Shown here: piece after piece, positions 39,634-48,402 of the stretch
Layout: each line of letters starts with the position of its first letter
Position numbering within the stretch: the stretch's first letter is position 1
Assembly: GCA_947488755.1 (NCBI GenBank)
Contig: CANLAD010000001.1
Span: 820,247 to 884,246 of the forward strand
Reading direction: 5' to 3'
Length of the DNA: 64,000 bases
From: an uncultured Erythrobacter sp.
Lineage (GTDB): Bacteria > Pseudomonadota > Alphaproteobacteria > Sphingomonadales > Sphingomonadaceae
Position numbers and translations under genes: made by a program
The notes under the pieces: generated by a model
Told to the model about the DNA's origin: nothing
What the model saw: the letters and a program-made list of their open reading frames with translations, nothing else
Database searches by the model: none

Positions 39634-40545
39634 TCAGAATGGGTTGAAGCGTGGCGGCAATATGGGCGTCGCGTCGCGCAGGCTGTCCCCAAGATCACTG
39701 GCGAAGTTCATGAAGGCGCCAAGCATCAGGAATTGACCGACCCATGGGAGGCTTTCCTCAAGCGAGGGCATTTCGCTGCCCGGCCCGTATTCGCGTCCGA
39801 TCCGCGTCGCATTCAGGTCTTCCTGGGTCGCGACAGCGCCGGTGTGCTCGGAGCGCCAGCTCGATCCGGTCGCATTCTCATGCAGCACGTAACCGTCGCG
39901 GTGCGCGGCATCCACGCCAAAGCCATCATTCGACATCGTCATCGACAGATCGCCAAGCTCGTTCTGGCTGATCCCATCGACCACAAGCGCGTTCGATCCC
40001 TTGGTGATGACCACCTGGCTCGCGACGTAGGCGTTGGGATTGTTCCCCCATGGTTCGGTATTGATGGTGATCTTGGTGCCGTTCTCGAGCGTGAAGGTCG
40101 TCGTGCCCCAGAAATCGAACACGCGCTGGCCATCGACGTCGACATGCGGATCCCCCCAGATGCGGGTGTGCTCGCCGGTGTTGGCGTTGAATATCTCGAT
40201 CTCGCTCGAACGCTCGTTGAACTTGAGGCTATAGCCGTCGCCCAGATCGACTTCGGCGCGGCCCTCCCCGGTTGTCTGCGCGGTCCATTGCTGCACCGGC
40301 TCGGGTCCACCGGGCAGGCACGGCATTCCGCAGCTTGGCGGCAGGAAGGGCACCTGCGGATTGCAACCGGCAAAACAGCGCAGCATCATCAGCTCCGGCA
40401 TGACAGCCGCGCCAAAGCGCCCGGCGCCCAGCGGATTGAGAAACTGGCCCATGATCCCCGCTGCAACTTGCAAGGCGAACCCGGCGGTCGCAGGGTTCTG
40501 AAGCAGGGCGGCGGTGGCAAGAGATGTGGCAGCTGGATTGATCAT
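39634..40545 (-). CDS. DUF1521 (metal-induced autocleavage, NopE-like) domain protein
   Basis: A 303-residue protein whose central part (about 85-250) matches DUF1521. The motif GDPHVD is at residues 131-136 followed by VDGQRVFDFWG. In the rhizobial effectors NopE1/NopE2 this domain is cut at GD|PHVD when calcium binds, which would correspond to Asp132-Pro133 here. The N-terminal 80 residues are small-residue and hydrophobic without a clear signal peptide and contain two Cys-x3-Cys pairs (Cys57/61 and Cys72/76). ATG 40545 has AGGGGAAA upstream. Export route and target are unknown; no type III secretion genes are in the window. Confidence 0.8.
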   Translation of the reverse strand: MINPAATSLATAALLQNPATAGFALQVAAGIMGQFLNPLGAGRFGAAVMPELMMLRCFAGCNPQVPFLPPSCGMPCLPGGPEPVQQWTAQTTGEGRAEVDLGDGYSLKFNERSSEIEIFNANTGEHTRIWGDPHVDVDGQRVFDFWGTTTFTLENGTKITINTEPWGNNPNAYVASQVVITKGSNALVVDGISQNELGDLSMTMSNDGFGVDAAHRDGYVLHENATGSSWRSEHTGAVATQEDLNATRIGREYGPGSEMPSLEESLPWVGQFLMLGAFMNFASDLGDSLRDATPILPPRFNPF

Positions 40546-40713
40546 CGTGGTTTCCCCTTTGCTGAACACGCCCACCATCGCTCCGATCGACGTCAAGATC
40601 ACTCTACGTTTTGCCGAGTTTGCCTATGCAAAACGCACAGATTCAGGTGCTGTTGTCGAAAATTGCTGGCGCAACCCTAGCCAGTCCCGGGGGGATGGCT
40701 TAAATCGACGCTC

Positions 40714-41193
40714 ATGCGCATCGCCATAGCCTCCGATCACGCCGCCACCGACCTGAAGGCAGAGCTTGCCGAATGGTTGATGGATGAAGGCCACGAAATC
40801 GCCGATCTCGGCCCCGATCCGGGCGAGAGCGTCGACTATCCCGATTACGGCTACAAGCTTGCCGAAGTGGTCGCGGAGGGCACTGTCGATCGTGGCATCG
40901 CGCTGTGTGGATCAGGTATCGGCATCTCGATGAGCGTCAATCGTCACCCTGCGCTTCGCTGCGCGCTTGTGTCAGAGCCGCTCTCCGCCGCTCTGGCGCG
41001 CGAGCATAACAACGCGAACTGCATCGCGATGGGCGCGCGCCTGACCGGCATCGAAATGGCGAAATCGTGCGTAGCTACGTTCCTCCACACCGATTTCGCC
41101 GATGCGGACGATCCCAAGGGGCGCCACCAGCGCCGCGTTGCGAAGCTCGGTAACCCGCCCGTCGCCCACGACCATATCGAGACCCACCAATGA
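40714..41193 (+). CDS. rpiB: Ribose 5-phosphate isomerase B
   Basis: RpiB/LacAB-family isomerase interconverting ribose 5-phosphate and ribulose 5-phosphate in the pentose-phosphate pathway. The 159 residues include [28 protein letters not shown] and the catalytic-Cys loop [17 protein letters not shown], with [14 protein letters not shown] following. Its TGA overlaps the glyA start (ATGA), so the two are coupled. Confidence 0.96.
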   Translation: MRIAIASDHAATDLKAELAEWLMDEGHEIADLGPDPGESVDYPDYGYKLAEVVAEGTVDRGIALCGSGIGISMSVNRHPALRCALVSEPLSAALAREHNNANCIAMGARLTGIEMAKSCVATFLHTDFADADDPKGRHQRRVAKLGNPPVAHDHIETHQ

Positions 41194-42500
41194 GCACGCA
41201 ACCTTCCGATATCGCCACGCCCATGGACGGGTTCTGGAACGACAGCCTGGCCGAGGCCGATCCCGAAATCGCCGAAGCGGTCGACAACGAACTCGCCCGC
41301 CAGCGCGACAAGATTGAACTGATCGCGAGCGAGAACATCGCGAGCCGCGCCGTGCTCGAGGCGACCGGCAGCGTGTTCACCAACAAGTACGCCGAAGGCT
41401 ATCCGGGCAAGCGCTATTATGGCGGCTGCGACTATGCCGACGTGGTCGAGCGGCTCGCGATTGATCGGGCCAAGCGGCTGTTCGGCTGCGAGTTTGCCAA
41501 TGTGCAGCCCAATAGCGGCAGCCAGATGAACCAGGCTGTCTTCCTCGCGCTGTTGGAGCCGGGTGACACCTTCATGGGGCTAGACCTCAATTCGGGCGGG
41601 CACCTGACGCATGGCTCGCCGGTCAACATCTCCGGCAAATGGTTCAACCCGGTCAGCTATGGCGTGACCGAAGGCGACGAGCGGATCGACATGGATGCGG
41701 TCGCCGCCACGGCACGCGAGCACAAGCCGAAGCTCATCATCTGCGGGGGCACGGCCTACTCGCGCACCTGGGACTTTGCCGCATTTCGCGCAGTCGCCGA
41801 CGAGGTTGGCGCGGTACTCATGTGCGATATGAGCCACATTTCCGGCCTCGTCGCGGGCGGCGCGCACCCCTCGCCCTTCCCGCATTGCGACATCGTCACC
41901 TCCACGACGCACAAGTCGCTGCGCGGACCGCGCTCGGGCATCATCCTGTGGAACGACGAGAAGTTGACCAAGCCGCTCAACATGGCGGTGTTCCCGGGAC
42001 TGCAGGGCGGCCCGCTCATGCACGTGATTGCGGCCAAAGCAGTTGCGTTCCGCGAAGCGCTGCGCCCGGAATTCAAGACTTATGCCCACCGCATCGTCGA
42101 CAATGCCCGCGCGCTGGCGGCTAGCCTTGAGGAGCACGGACTTCGGATTGTGTCGGGCGGCACGGACAACCATTCGATGCTGGTCGATCTGACCGCGAAG
42201 GACGTGACCGGCAAGGACGCCGAAAAAGGCCTCGATCGCGCCTGGCTCACCTGCAACAAGAACGGCATTCCGTTCGACACCCGCTCTCCGTTCGTGACCA
42301 GCGGCATCCGCCTCGGCACGCCGGCGGGCACGACGCGCGGTTTCGGGCCGACCGAGTTCCGCGAAGTCGGCAGGCTGATCGCGGAGGTGGTGGACGGGCT
42401 TTCGAAGCACGGTGCCGAGGGAGACCCGCAGGTCGAAAAGCAGGTGCGCGCGCGTGTCGCCGAACTATGCGCCGACTTCCCGGTTTACCCCGGCCTGTAG
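41190..42500 (+). CDS. glyA: Serine hydroxymethyltransferase
   Basis: GlyA converts serine and tetrahydrofolate to glycine and methylene-tetrahydrofolate, the main one-carbon source. The 436-residue PLP enzyme carries [39 protein letters not shown] and the PLP-lysine segment [13 protein letters not shown]. Its ATG overlaps the rpiB stop, and nrdR follows after 30 bases; glyA upstream of nrdR is a common alphaproteobacterial arrangement. Confidence 0.98.
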   Translation: MSTQPSDIATPMDGFWNDSLAEADPEIAEAVDNELARQRDKIELIASENIASRAVLEATGSVFTNKYAEGYPGKRYYGGCDYADVVERLAIDRAKRLFGCEFANVQPNSGSQMNQAVFLALLEPGDTFMGLDLNSGGHLTHGSPVNISGKWFNPVSYGVTEGDERIDMDAVAATAREHKPKLIICGGTAYSRTWDFAAFRAVADEVGAVLMCDMSHISGLVAGGAHPSPFPHCDIVTSTTHKSLRGPRSGIILWNDEKLTKPLNMAVFPGLQGGPLMHVIAAKAVAFREALRPEFKTYAHRIVDNARALAASLEEHGLRIVSGGTDNHSMLVDLTAKDVTGKDAEKGLDRAWLTCNKNGIPFDTRSPFVTSGIRLGTPAGTTRGFGPTEFREVGRLIAEVVDGLSKHGAEGDPQVEKQVRARVAELCADFPVYPGL

Positions 42501-42530
42501 ATCAGCGCCTGACAAGGACAATTTGCACCA

Positions 42531-43007
42531 ATGCGCTGCCCGTTCTGCGCCAATGACGACACGCAGGTAAAGGACAGCCGTCCGACCGAGGACGCCACCG
42601 CGATCCGGCGGCGGCGACAATGTGGGTCGTGCGGCGCGCGCTTCACTACGTTCGAGCGAGTCCAGCTGCGCGAAGTCACCATCGTCAAGGCCGGCCCGGA
42701 CGGCAGCGAGGCGCGCCGCGAGGCCTTCGATCGGTCGAAGCTCGAACGTTCCGTCGCCCTTGCCTGTCGCAAGCGCGACGTCGCGCAGGAGCGGGTCGAC
42801 CAGCTCGTCTCCGGTATACAGCGACAGGTTGAAACGGCGGGCGAAGCCGAAGTGCCCTCTGCGCGCATCGGCGAGATGGTGATGGAAGGACTGAAGCAGA
42901 TCGATTCGGTCGCCTATATCCGCTTCGCCAGCGTCTATCGCGACTTCTCCGAAGCCCGCGATTTCGAGGAATTTGCCAGCACCGTCGCCGACGCGGCGAA
43001 GGATTGA
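42531..43007 (+). CDS. nrdR: Transcriptional repressor NrdR
   Basis: NrdR represses ribonucleotide reductase genes in response to (d)ATP. The 158 residues comprise a zinc ribbon ([18 protein letters not shown] and [14 protein letters not shown], four Cys in two Cys-x2-Cys pairs) and an ATP-cone domain ([14 protein letters not shown] onward). The protein and its position after glyA are typical. The trmJ-like gene starts 4 bases after its stop. Confidence 0.97.
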   Translation: MRCPFCANDDTQVKDSRPTEDATAIRRRRQCGSCGARFTTFERVQLREVTIVKAGPDGSEARREAFDRSKLERSVALACRKRDVAQERVDQLVSGIQRQVETAGEAEVPSARIGEMVMEGLKQIDSVAYIRFASVYRDFSEARDFEEFASTVADAAKD

Positions 43008-43011
43008 ACGC

Positions 43012-43767
43012 GTGGCAGCGAACCCCGCAAAACCCATCATCGTCCTCGTCCGCCCCCAACTGGGCGAGAATATCGGGAAGGCGGCCCGCGCAATGCTCAA
43101 TTTTGGGCTGACCGAACTGCGTCTGGTCAACCCGCGCGATGGGTGGCCCAATCCTTCTGCGGGGCCTGCGGCGGCGGGCGCCGACATCGTGCTCGACCAG
43201 GCAAAGGTGTTCGCCACCACGGCCGAAGCCGTCGCCGACTGCCAGCATATCTACGCGACCACCGTGCGCAAACGGGGCGTGACCAAGCCGGTGGTCGGCG
43301 CAGATGGGGCAGCGCGGCTGATGCACGCCGAATCCGGTCGCCACGCCGTGCTCTTCGGGTGCGAGGCGGCGGGATTGGAGACAGAGGACGTCGCGCTTGC
43401 CCGGCATATCCTGACCGTGCCGATCAATCCCGAATTCGGCTCTCTCAATCTAGCGCAGGCAGTGATCCTCGTCGCCTATGAGTGGTCGCGGATCGGACGC
43501 GAGAGTGCGGGTGAGACCGCAGCGTTGGTGCAGCCAACCGCCGATGAGGATACCCTTCCCCCCGCTCCGCAAGAGGATCTCGATGGTCTCATCTCGCATC
43601 TGGAGAACATGCTCGAACCCAAGGGGTATTTTCTGCCCCCCGATCGCGCTGAGGCAACCCGGCGAACCCTACGCAGCGTGCTGACGAAACCGGGGTGGAA
43701 CCACCTCGAAGTGCGCACATTGCGCGGCGTGCTGTCCTCGCTCCGGCGCCCTGACCGACAGGACTAG
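43012..43767 (+). CDS. trmJ: tRNA (cytidine/uridine-32-2'-O)-methyltransferase, TrmJ-like
   Basis: A SPOUT-fold RNA 2'-O-methyltransferase of 251 residues. The trefoil-knot motifs are present: RPQLGENIGKAARAMLNFGL near 13-32, VLFGCEAAGLETEDVALA and NPEFGSLNLAQAVILVAYEW. A helical C-terminal extension (about 165-251) supports dimer formation and matches the TrmJ subgroup that modifies position 32 of tRNAs; the exact target is inferred. The start is GTG 43012, with AAGGA nearby, 4 bases after nrdR. Confidence 0.9.
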   Translation: MAANPAKPIIVLVRPQLGENIGKAARAMLNFGLTELRLVNPRDGWPNPSAGPAAAGADIVLDQAKVFATTAEAVADCQHIYATTVRKRGVTKPVVGADGAARLMHAESGRHAVLFGCEAAGLETEDVALARHILTVPINPEFGSLNLAQAVILVAYEWSRIGRESAGETAALVQPTADEDTLPPAPQEDLDGLISHLENMLEPKGYFLPPDRAEATRRTLRSVLTKPGWNHLEVRTLRGVLSSLRRPDRQD

Positions 43768-43784
43768 CAAAGCGCAGCTTGGGC

Positions 43785-43812
43785 TTGATTTTCCCGCACG
43801 CGCCGCTATTTG
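43785..43812 (+). promoter_or_regulatory. Putative promoter for rpsD
   Basis: In the 175-base gap before rpsD, TTGATT (43785-43790) and TATTTG (43807-43812) are separated by 16 bases, a fair sigma-70-type match. The remaining leader of about 120 bases could hold an S4 autoregulatory structure, which I cannot establish by eye. Confidence 0.4.
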
Positions 43813-43942
43813 CACGACCTCGTAAATGGGCTCCGCATCCCGGTGAAGCGGCGGCCGCGCAGGGCATATTGGGCTCTGCGGTGCGATACCGGGTTGAATG
43901 GCCGCCAGCGGGGCGGCTCAGCATATTTGAAGGATACGACTT

Positions 43943-44557
43943 ATGTCGAAGCGCAAGAGCGCCAAGTACAAACTCGACCGCCGGATGGGTGAAAACATCT
44001 GGGGTCGCCCGAACTCTCCGGTCAACAAGCGCCAGTACGGCCCCGGCCAGCACGGCCAGCGCCGCAAGAGCAAGATGAGCGATTTCGGCCTGCAGCTTCG
44101 CGCCAAGCAGAAGCTGAAGGGTTATTATGGCGACGTGACCGAGAAGCAGTTCCGCTCCACCTACAAGGATGCGACGCGGATGAAGGGCGACACGGGGCAG
44201 AACCTGATCGGCCTGCTCGAACGTCGCCTCGACATGATCGTCTATCGCGCCAAGTTCGCGCCGACGATTTTCGCCGCGCGCCAGATCGTCAATCACGGTC
44301 ACATCTATGTGAACGGCGTGAAGTGCAACATCCCCTCGCGCCGCTGCGATGTTGGCGACGTGATCAGCCTCGGCAACAAGGCGAAGGAAATGGCCCTCGT
44401 GATCGAAGCGCAGAGCCTGCCCGAGCGTGAAATCCCCGACTACGTCGCGACCGATGGCGATGACAAGGTGAGCTTCACCCGCGTGCCCAAGCTCGACGAA
44501 GTGCCCTATCCGGTGACAATGGAGCCGAACCTCGTGGTCGAATTCTACTCGCGCTGA
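43943..44557 (+). CDS. rpsD: 30S ribosomal protein S4
   Basis: S4 is a primary 16S rRNA-binding protein that nucleates assembly of the small subunit body. The 204 residues start [20 protein letters not shown] and contain [20 protein letters not shown] and the S4 RNA-binding domain ([40 protein letters not shown]). It is a single-gene unit, as usual in alphaproteobacteria, with its own terminator. Confidence 0.98.
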   Translation: MSKRKSAKYKLDRRMGENIWGRPNSPVNKRQYGPGQHGQRRKSKMSDFGLQLRAKQKLKGYYGDVTEKQFRSTYKDATRMKGDTGQNLIGLLERRLDMIVYRAKFAPTIFAARQIVNHGHIYVNGVKCNIPSRRCDVGDVISLGNKAKEMALVIEAQSLPEREIPDYVATDGDDKVSFTRVPKLDEVPYPVTMEPNLVVEFYSR

Positions 44558-44573
44558 TCCAGCGGTAAGCTAT

Positions 44574-44614
44574 ATACGAAAAGGGCGGTCCGGTTTGGGC
44601 CGCCCTTTTCGTAT
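44574..44614 (+). terminator. Bidirectional intrinsic terminator between rpsD and a convergent gene
   Basis: A 15-bp perfect stem (ATACGAAAAGGGCGG with its complement, 11-base loop) starts 17 bases after the rpsD stop. The A-rich left arm and T-rich right arm (CCCTTTTCG) give an intrinsic terminator in both directions. Its last base is the first base of the stop codon of the convergent gene. Confidence 0.88.
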
Positions 44615-44880
44615 CAGCGCTGTGATTCGCCAAGCGGTTGCAGGTCTTCGGGCCATGGTGCGCGTGAAACGAGTGCCCACGATTTCGGATTGGCGAAAGA
44701 GGCCCGCGCCTCGATCTCTATCAGCAATTCAACCGTGGTATCCGCGTCTGCACCAATTGACGCCGCCAGCGCATCGATGCTGCGCCACTTGTGCTGCTTG
44801 CCGCTCAGCATGCCGCGCAGGCGCGCGCGCCGTTTATCCGCAAGCGAGGTGGCACGGCGTTGCTGCACCCAGTGCGTCAT
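44614..44880 (-). CDS. Hypothetical protein; true 5' end uncertain
   Basis: As drawn from ATG 44880 it has 88 residues (THWVQQRRATSLADKRRARL onward, ending PLGESQR). The same frame stays open upstream to 44958 and encodes a hydrophobic, glycine/alanine-rich segment (GWAAILGALVGALASLAGIP) that looks like the membrane helix of the same protein. No ATG, GTG or TTG exists in that extension before the TAA at 44959-44961. Either a rare start is used, or a frameshift has separated the true start (for example the ATGs near 45027). Function unknown. Confidence 0.55.
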   Translation of the reverse strand: MTHWVQQRRATSLADKRRARLRGMLSGKQHKWRSIDALAASIGADADTTVELLIEIEARASFANPKSWALVSRAPWPEDLQPLGESQR

Positions 44881-45021
44881 CGGAATACCGGCCAGCGAAG
44901 CCAGAGCACCGACAAGTGCCCCGAGGATTGCCGCCCAGCCTGCATCGAGAGCCTTCGATTACCCTTCCCAAATCCCGCGAACGGTATGCAGGCTCCATCA
45001 TGAAACCGAAGCGGTGCGAGC

Positions 45022-45336
45022 CTAGCTGCGAGCGGCGTCCCACTCATCGAATTCGTAAGCTATGGAGCCTTCGACAAGCCGCTCCCAGATATCGGCGACC
45101 ACCTCTGCCGGTATTCCGCGCGCTTTCGCGTCGTCCACTGCCGCGGCGATCACGCTGGCCTTGCGCGCTTCATCGCGAACGGCTTCGCGCATCGGCTTGA
45201 TACGCGCAGCAGCGCGCATGTAACCAAACCGGCGATCGAGCAGCGCGACCAGCTCGCGGTCGGTCGCATCGACGCCTTCGCGCACTTGGGTCATGGTGTC
45301 GCAGTCTTCGGGCCGCTTGAAATCGTTGTCAGTCAT
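45022..45336 (-). CDS. Chorismate mutase, AroQ class
   Basis: A 104-residue stand-alone chorismate mutase that would convert chorismate to prephenate for Phe/Tyr synthesis. It has the AroQ helical pattern: VREGVDATDRELVALLDRRF with the active-site Arg, AARIKPMREAVRDEARKASV with the Lys and Arg contacts, then the third helix IPAEVVADIWERLVEGSIAY. ATG 45336 gives the normal monofunctional size; the longer open frame adds 26 residues with no match. No prephenate dehydratase is fused or adjacent. Confidence 0.88.
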   Translation of the reverse strand: MTDNDFKRPEDCDTMTQVREGVDATDRELVALLDRRFGYMRAAARIKPMREAVRDEARKASVIAAAVDDAKARGIPAEVVADIWERLVEGSIAYEFDEWDAARS

Positions 45337-45410
45337 TGCCTGCGCCCTTGGCCCGGCGCGCCGTGTTTGTCGAGTGGCGAGACGGACCAATTCGCAACTG
45401 GCGTGGCGGC

Positions 45411-45713
45411 TCACCCTTCGAATGCGGCGTGAAGAAACCGGTCTATGTCGTGGAGCATGTCTGACCGCATAACGTTGTCACCCAGATCGTGTTGCAGATC
45501 GTCGACCTCCACGTATTCGACCGGTTTGCCCGCATTCTTCAACGCATCGGCCATCGCGCGCGAGTGGCGAACGTTCACGTTGAGATCGAGCGTTCCATGA
45601 AACAGCGCGACGGGAGCGAGAAACCGCTCGCCATAGGGCCACCCGACGATGGCCAGCCTTTCGGGATCCGCAGTGCCGTCAGCATCTCCAGCATATGGCG
45701 CAGGGGGTTCGAA
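45411..45713 (-). pseudogene. Remnant of an S9-type prolyl oligopeptidase / alpha-beta hydrolase
   Basis: An open frame of 100 codons without a start ends at TGA 45411-45413. It contains DPERLAIVGWPYG, the nucleophile elbow of S9 peptidases with the catalytic Ser replaced by Pro. It then jumps directly to APVALFHGTLDLNVNVRHSR (catalytic Asp region) and VEVDDLQHDLGDN (catalytic His), ending DIDRFLHAAFEG. The segment normally lying between elbow and Asp region is missing, and the whole N-terminal propeller is absent. It fills the gap between tgt and the chorismate mutase gene. It is best read as a decayed gene with an internal deletion. Confidence 0.72.
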
Positions 45714-45720
45714 TCAACGG

Positions 45721-46848
45721 TTAAGTTTGCAGATAATCGTCCCTGAACCGTCGCGCGAAATCGGTTAAGGTGCCTTCGCTGATAGCTTTGCGCATCGCCT
45801 GCATCAGCGACTGGTAAAATGTGAGGTTGTGCTCTGTCACCAGCATCGCGCCGAGCATTTCCCCGCTCTTTTGCAGATGGTGAAGATAGGCGCGTGAGTA
45901 GTGCGCGCAGGTCGGGCACGGGCAACGCTCGTCCAGCGGTCCGGTGTCCTCGGCATGGCGCGCATTGCGCAGGTTGAGGGGGCCGTTCCAGGTGAAAGCC
46001 TGACCGTTTCGGCCCGAGCGGGTCGGAAGTACGCAGTCGAACATGTCGATCCCGCGCTCTACGGCTCCGACCAGATCGTCCGGCTTGCCGACCCCCATCA
46101 GATAACGCGGGCGGTCTTCGGGGAGCTGCGATGGTGCATAGTCGAGCACACCGAACATCGCCTCCTGCCCCTCCCCCACGGCCAGGCCGCCAACGGCGTA
46201 GCCATCGAAGCCGATATCGATCAGCTTGTCTGCACTTGTCCGGCGCAGCTCTTCGTCCAGAGCGCCCTGCTGAATGCCGAACAGTGCCGCGCGCGCGGCG
46301 TGTTCCTCGCCGCTATCGAACGCATCGCGACTGCGCTTTGCCCAACGCATGGACATTTCCATGCTGGCGGCAATCTCGTCGCGCGGACGATCGGCGCGCG
46401 GGCACTCGTCAAACGCCATGACGATGTCGGATCCGAGCAGGCGTTGTATCTCCATCGAGCGTTCGGGCGTGAGCATATGCTTTGACCCGTCCAGATGGCT
46501 GCGAAATTCAACGCCTTCCTCGGTGAGCTTGTTGAGATCGGACAGGCTCATCACCTGATAGCCGCCGCTATCGGTCAGGATCGGGCGGTCCCAGTTCATG
46601 AAGCGATGCAGCCCGCCGAGCCGCGCGACCCGCTCCGCGCCGGGGCGCAGCATCAGATGGTAGGTGTTGCCCAAGATGATATCGGCACCGGTCGCGCGGA
46701 CGGCTTCGGGCTTCATTGCCTTGACGGTGGCCGAAGTGCCGACCGGCATGAACCCAGGCGTACGGATTTCGCCGCGCTGCATTCGGATCGTGCCGGTGCG
46801 CGCGCGTCCGTCGGTCGCGTGAAGGTCGAATGCGAAGCGATTGGTCAT
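45721..46848 (-). CDS. tgt: Queuine tRNA-ribosyltransferase
   Basis: Tgt exchanges guanine 34 for preQ1 in GUN-anticodon tRNAs. The 375-residue TIM-barrel enzyme shows [33 protein letters not shown], the substrate loop [20 protein letters not shown], and the zinc site [20 protein letters not shown] 46848 is used because family members start shortly before the ATDGRARTG segment. queA, for the next step of queuosine synthesis, is about 2.5 kb upstream on the same strand. Confidence 0.97.
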   Translation of the reverse strand: MTNRFAFDLHATDGRARTGTIRMQRGEIRTPGFMPVGTSATVKAMKPEAVRATGADIILGNTYHLMLRPGAERVARLGGLHRFMNWDRPILTDSGGYQVMSLSDLNKLTEEGVEFRSHLDGSKHMLTPERSMEIQRLLGSDIVMAFDECPRADRPRDEIAASMEMSMRWAKRSRDAFDSGEEHAARAALFGIQQGALDEELRRTSADKLIDIGFDGYAVGGLAVGEGQEAMFGVLDYAPSQLPEDRPRYLMGVGKPDDLVGAVERGIDMFDCVLPTRSGRNGQAFTWNGPLNLRNARHAEDTGPLDERCPCPTCAHYSRAYLHHLQKSGEMLGAMLVTEHNLTFYQSLMQAMRKAISEGTLTDFARRFRDDYLQT

Positions 46849-46907
46849 GACTTTCGCCCCGCTAGCGAGGGCGGGGCGCGCTGTCACGCTTTGCGCGAAA
46901 GTGCACG

Positions 46908-46940
46908 AAAAAGGGGCGATGCCGCATGCGTCACCGCCCC
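46908..46940 (-). terminator. Intrinsic terminator of the outer-membrane protein gene
   Basis: On the minus strand GGGGCGGTG (46940-46932) pairs with CATCGCCCC (46921-46913), allowing one G-T pair, and is followed by TTTTT (46912-46908). It lies 28 bases past the stop at 46969, a clear Rho-independent terminator. Confidence 0.85.
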
Positions 46941-46968
46941 CAATTTCGGTCGATTGCTGAACGCTCGA

Positions 46969-47520
46969 TCAGAACGTCAGGACGTAACCTGCGGTGCCGC
47001 GAAGCGAATCGAAGGAAATCGTGTCGACATTGACACGGATGGCGCCCGCACCAACGGGGAAGTCACCGCCGATGCCAACGAGATAGTCGCCCTGCGTTGT
47101 GTCGATGTCGTCGAAATCGTCGAAATCATCGAGGTCGACATTGGCGATCTCACCGATATCGAAATCGACTTCCTGATAACCGCCGCGAACGTAGAACTTT
47201 GAACCGTTCGGGTTGACGAAGCCGAGACGGGCCGATGCGCCGTACTCGTTGTCGATCACATCGGTGCCGAGGTGAAAGTTGGCTTCGACGCCTGCGAAGA
47301 TTCGTTCGCTGAGCGGGAAATCGACCCCGGCGACCACGCCGATGATCGGGCTGCCGCTGTCGATACCGTCAATATCAACGTCATCGTCGATGTCGAATTC
47401 ATGATAACCAGCGGACACGCCGACAAACGGTTCAGCTTCGCCGCCGGTCTGAGCCATTGCGACGCCCGGGGTTGCAAGCGCAACCACGCTGGCGAGGCCA
47501 ATGAAAAGTGATTTGGTCAT
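46969..47520 (-). CDS. Outer-membrane beta-barrel protein (opacity/OmpA-barrel like)
   Basis: A 183-residue protein with a Sec signal (MTKSLFIGLASVVALATPGV, cleavage after AMA) and alternating strands of a small eight-stranded barrel (PFVGVSAGYHEFDI; RIFAGVEANFHLG; SKFYVRGGYQEVDF; YLVGIGGDFPVG), ending in Phe as usual for BAM substrates. Two loops are very acidic (DIDDDVDIDGID; DLDDFDDFDDID). Such small barrels are abundant in sphingomonads; specific role unknown. It is a single-gene unit with its own terminator. Confidence 0.85.
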   Translation of the reverse strand: MTKSLFIGLASVVALATPGVAMAQTGGEAEPFVGVSAGYHEFDIDDDVDIDGIDSGSPIIGVVAGVDFPLSERIFAGVEANFHLGTDVIDNEYGASARLGFVNPNGSKFYVRGGYQEVDFDIGEIANVDLDDFDDFDDIDTTQGDYLVGIGGDFPVGAGAIRVNVDTISFDSLRGTAGYVLTF

Positions 47521-47631
47521 TAAATTGTTCCTTCTTGAAAATGACGTTTGCGCCTTTGCGTGTAATCATCTTTCAAGAAGATGAACAAATCGAACGAGAA
47601 TGGCAAAACGGCATCATGTGTGGCACAAAGA

Positions 47632-48402
47632 TCACTCGCGCAGTCGCCACCCGGTTTTGAAGATAAACGCGATGATGGCGACGCACAGCGCGAGGAATCC
47701 CAGCGTCAGGCTGAGCGACACCCAGATCGACACATCTGAGGTGCCGTAGAACGTCCAGCGCAGGCCGCTCACCAGAAACGCGATGGGGTTGGCGAAGGCG
47801 ACAGTGTTCCACGGCGCGGGCAGGTCGTCGATCGAATAGAACGTGCCACCCAGAAAGGTCAGCGGGGTGAGGATCAGGAGCGGAATGATGCCCAGCTTCT
47901 CGAAACTGTCGGCCCAAATGCCCAGGATAAAACCGAACAGCGAAAAGCTCGCTGCAACCAGCATGATGTAGCCTATGGCAAACACCGGGTGCGCGATCTC
48001 GTAATCGACGAACAGGGTGGCGGTGGCGAGGATGATCGCGGCGAGGATCAGCCCCTTTGTCGCCGCCGCACCGACGAAGCCGATCAGCGTCTCGGCAACG
48101 CCCACGGGCGCGGACAGCAGCTCGTAGATCGTGCCGGTAAAGCGCGGCATGTAGATGCCGAAGCTGGAATTGCTGGTCGTCTCCCCCAGCAATGTCAGCA
48201 TCAGCAGGCCGGGAATGATAAACGCACCGTAGGGCACGCCATCGACCGGCTCCATCCGCGAGCCGATCACCGATCCGAAGACGACAAAATACAGTGAGGT
48301 CGTCAGCACCGGCGACAAGATCGACTGGAACGCTGTGCGCATCGCGCGCATCAGTTCGCGCTGGTAGATCGACCAGGCGCCTCTCGCGTTGAAACCGCTC
48401 AT
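47632..48402 (-). CDS. ABC-2 type transporter permease
   Basis: The membrane half of an ABC exporter, 256 residues with about six helices (FQSILSPVLTTSLYFVVFGS; PYGAFIIPGLLMLTLLGETT; the family signature LTFLGGTFYSIDDLPAPWNT). It resembles the YadH/NodJ/daunorubicin-type permeases that export lipids, glycans or drugs. Its start overlaps the ATPase stop by 4 bases, so the two form one transporter. The substrate is unknown. Confidence 0.92.
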   Translation of the reverse strand: MSGFNARGAWSIYQRELMRAMRTAFQSILSPVLTTSLYFVVFGSVIGSRMEPVDGVPYGAFIIPGLLMLTLLGETTSNSSFGIYMPRFTGTIYELLSAPVGVAETLIGFVGAAATKGLILAAIILATATLFVDYEIAHPVFAIGYIMLVAASFSLFGFILGIWADSFEKLGIIPLLILTPLTFLGGTFYSIDDLPAPWNTVAFANPIAFLVSGLRWTFYGTSDVSIWVSLSLTLGFLALCVAIIAFIFKTGWRLRE

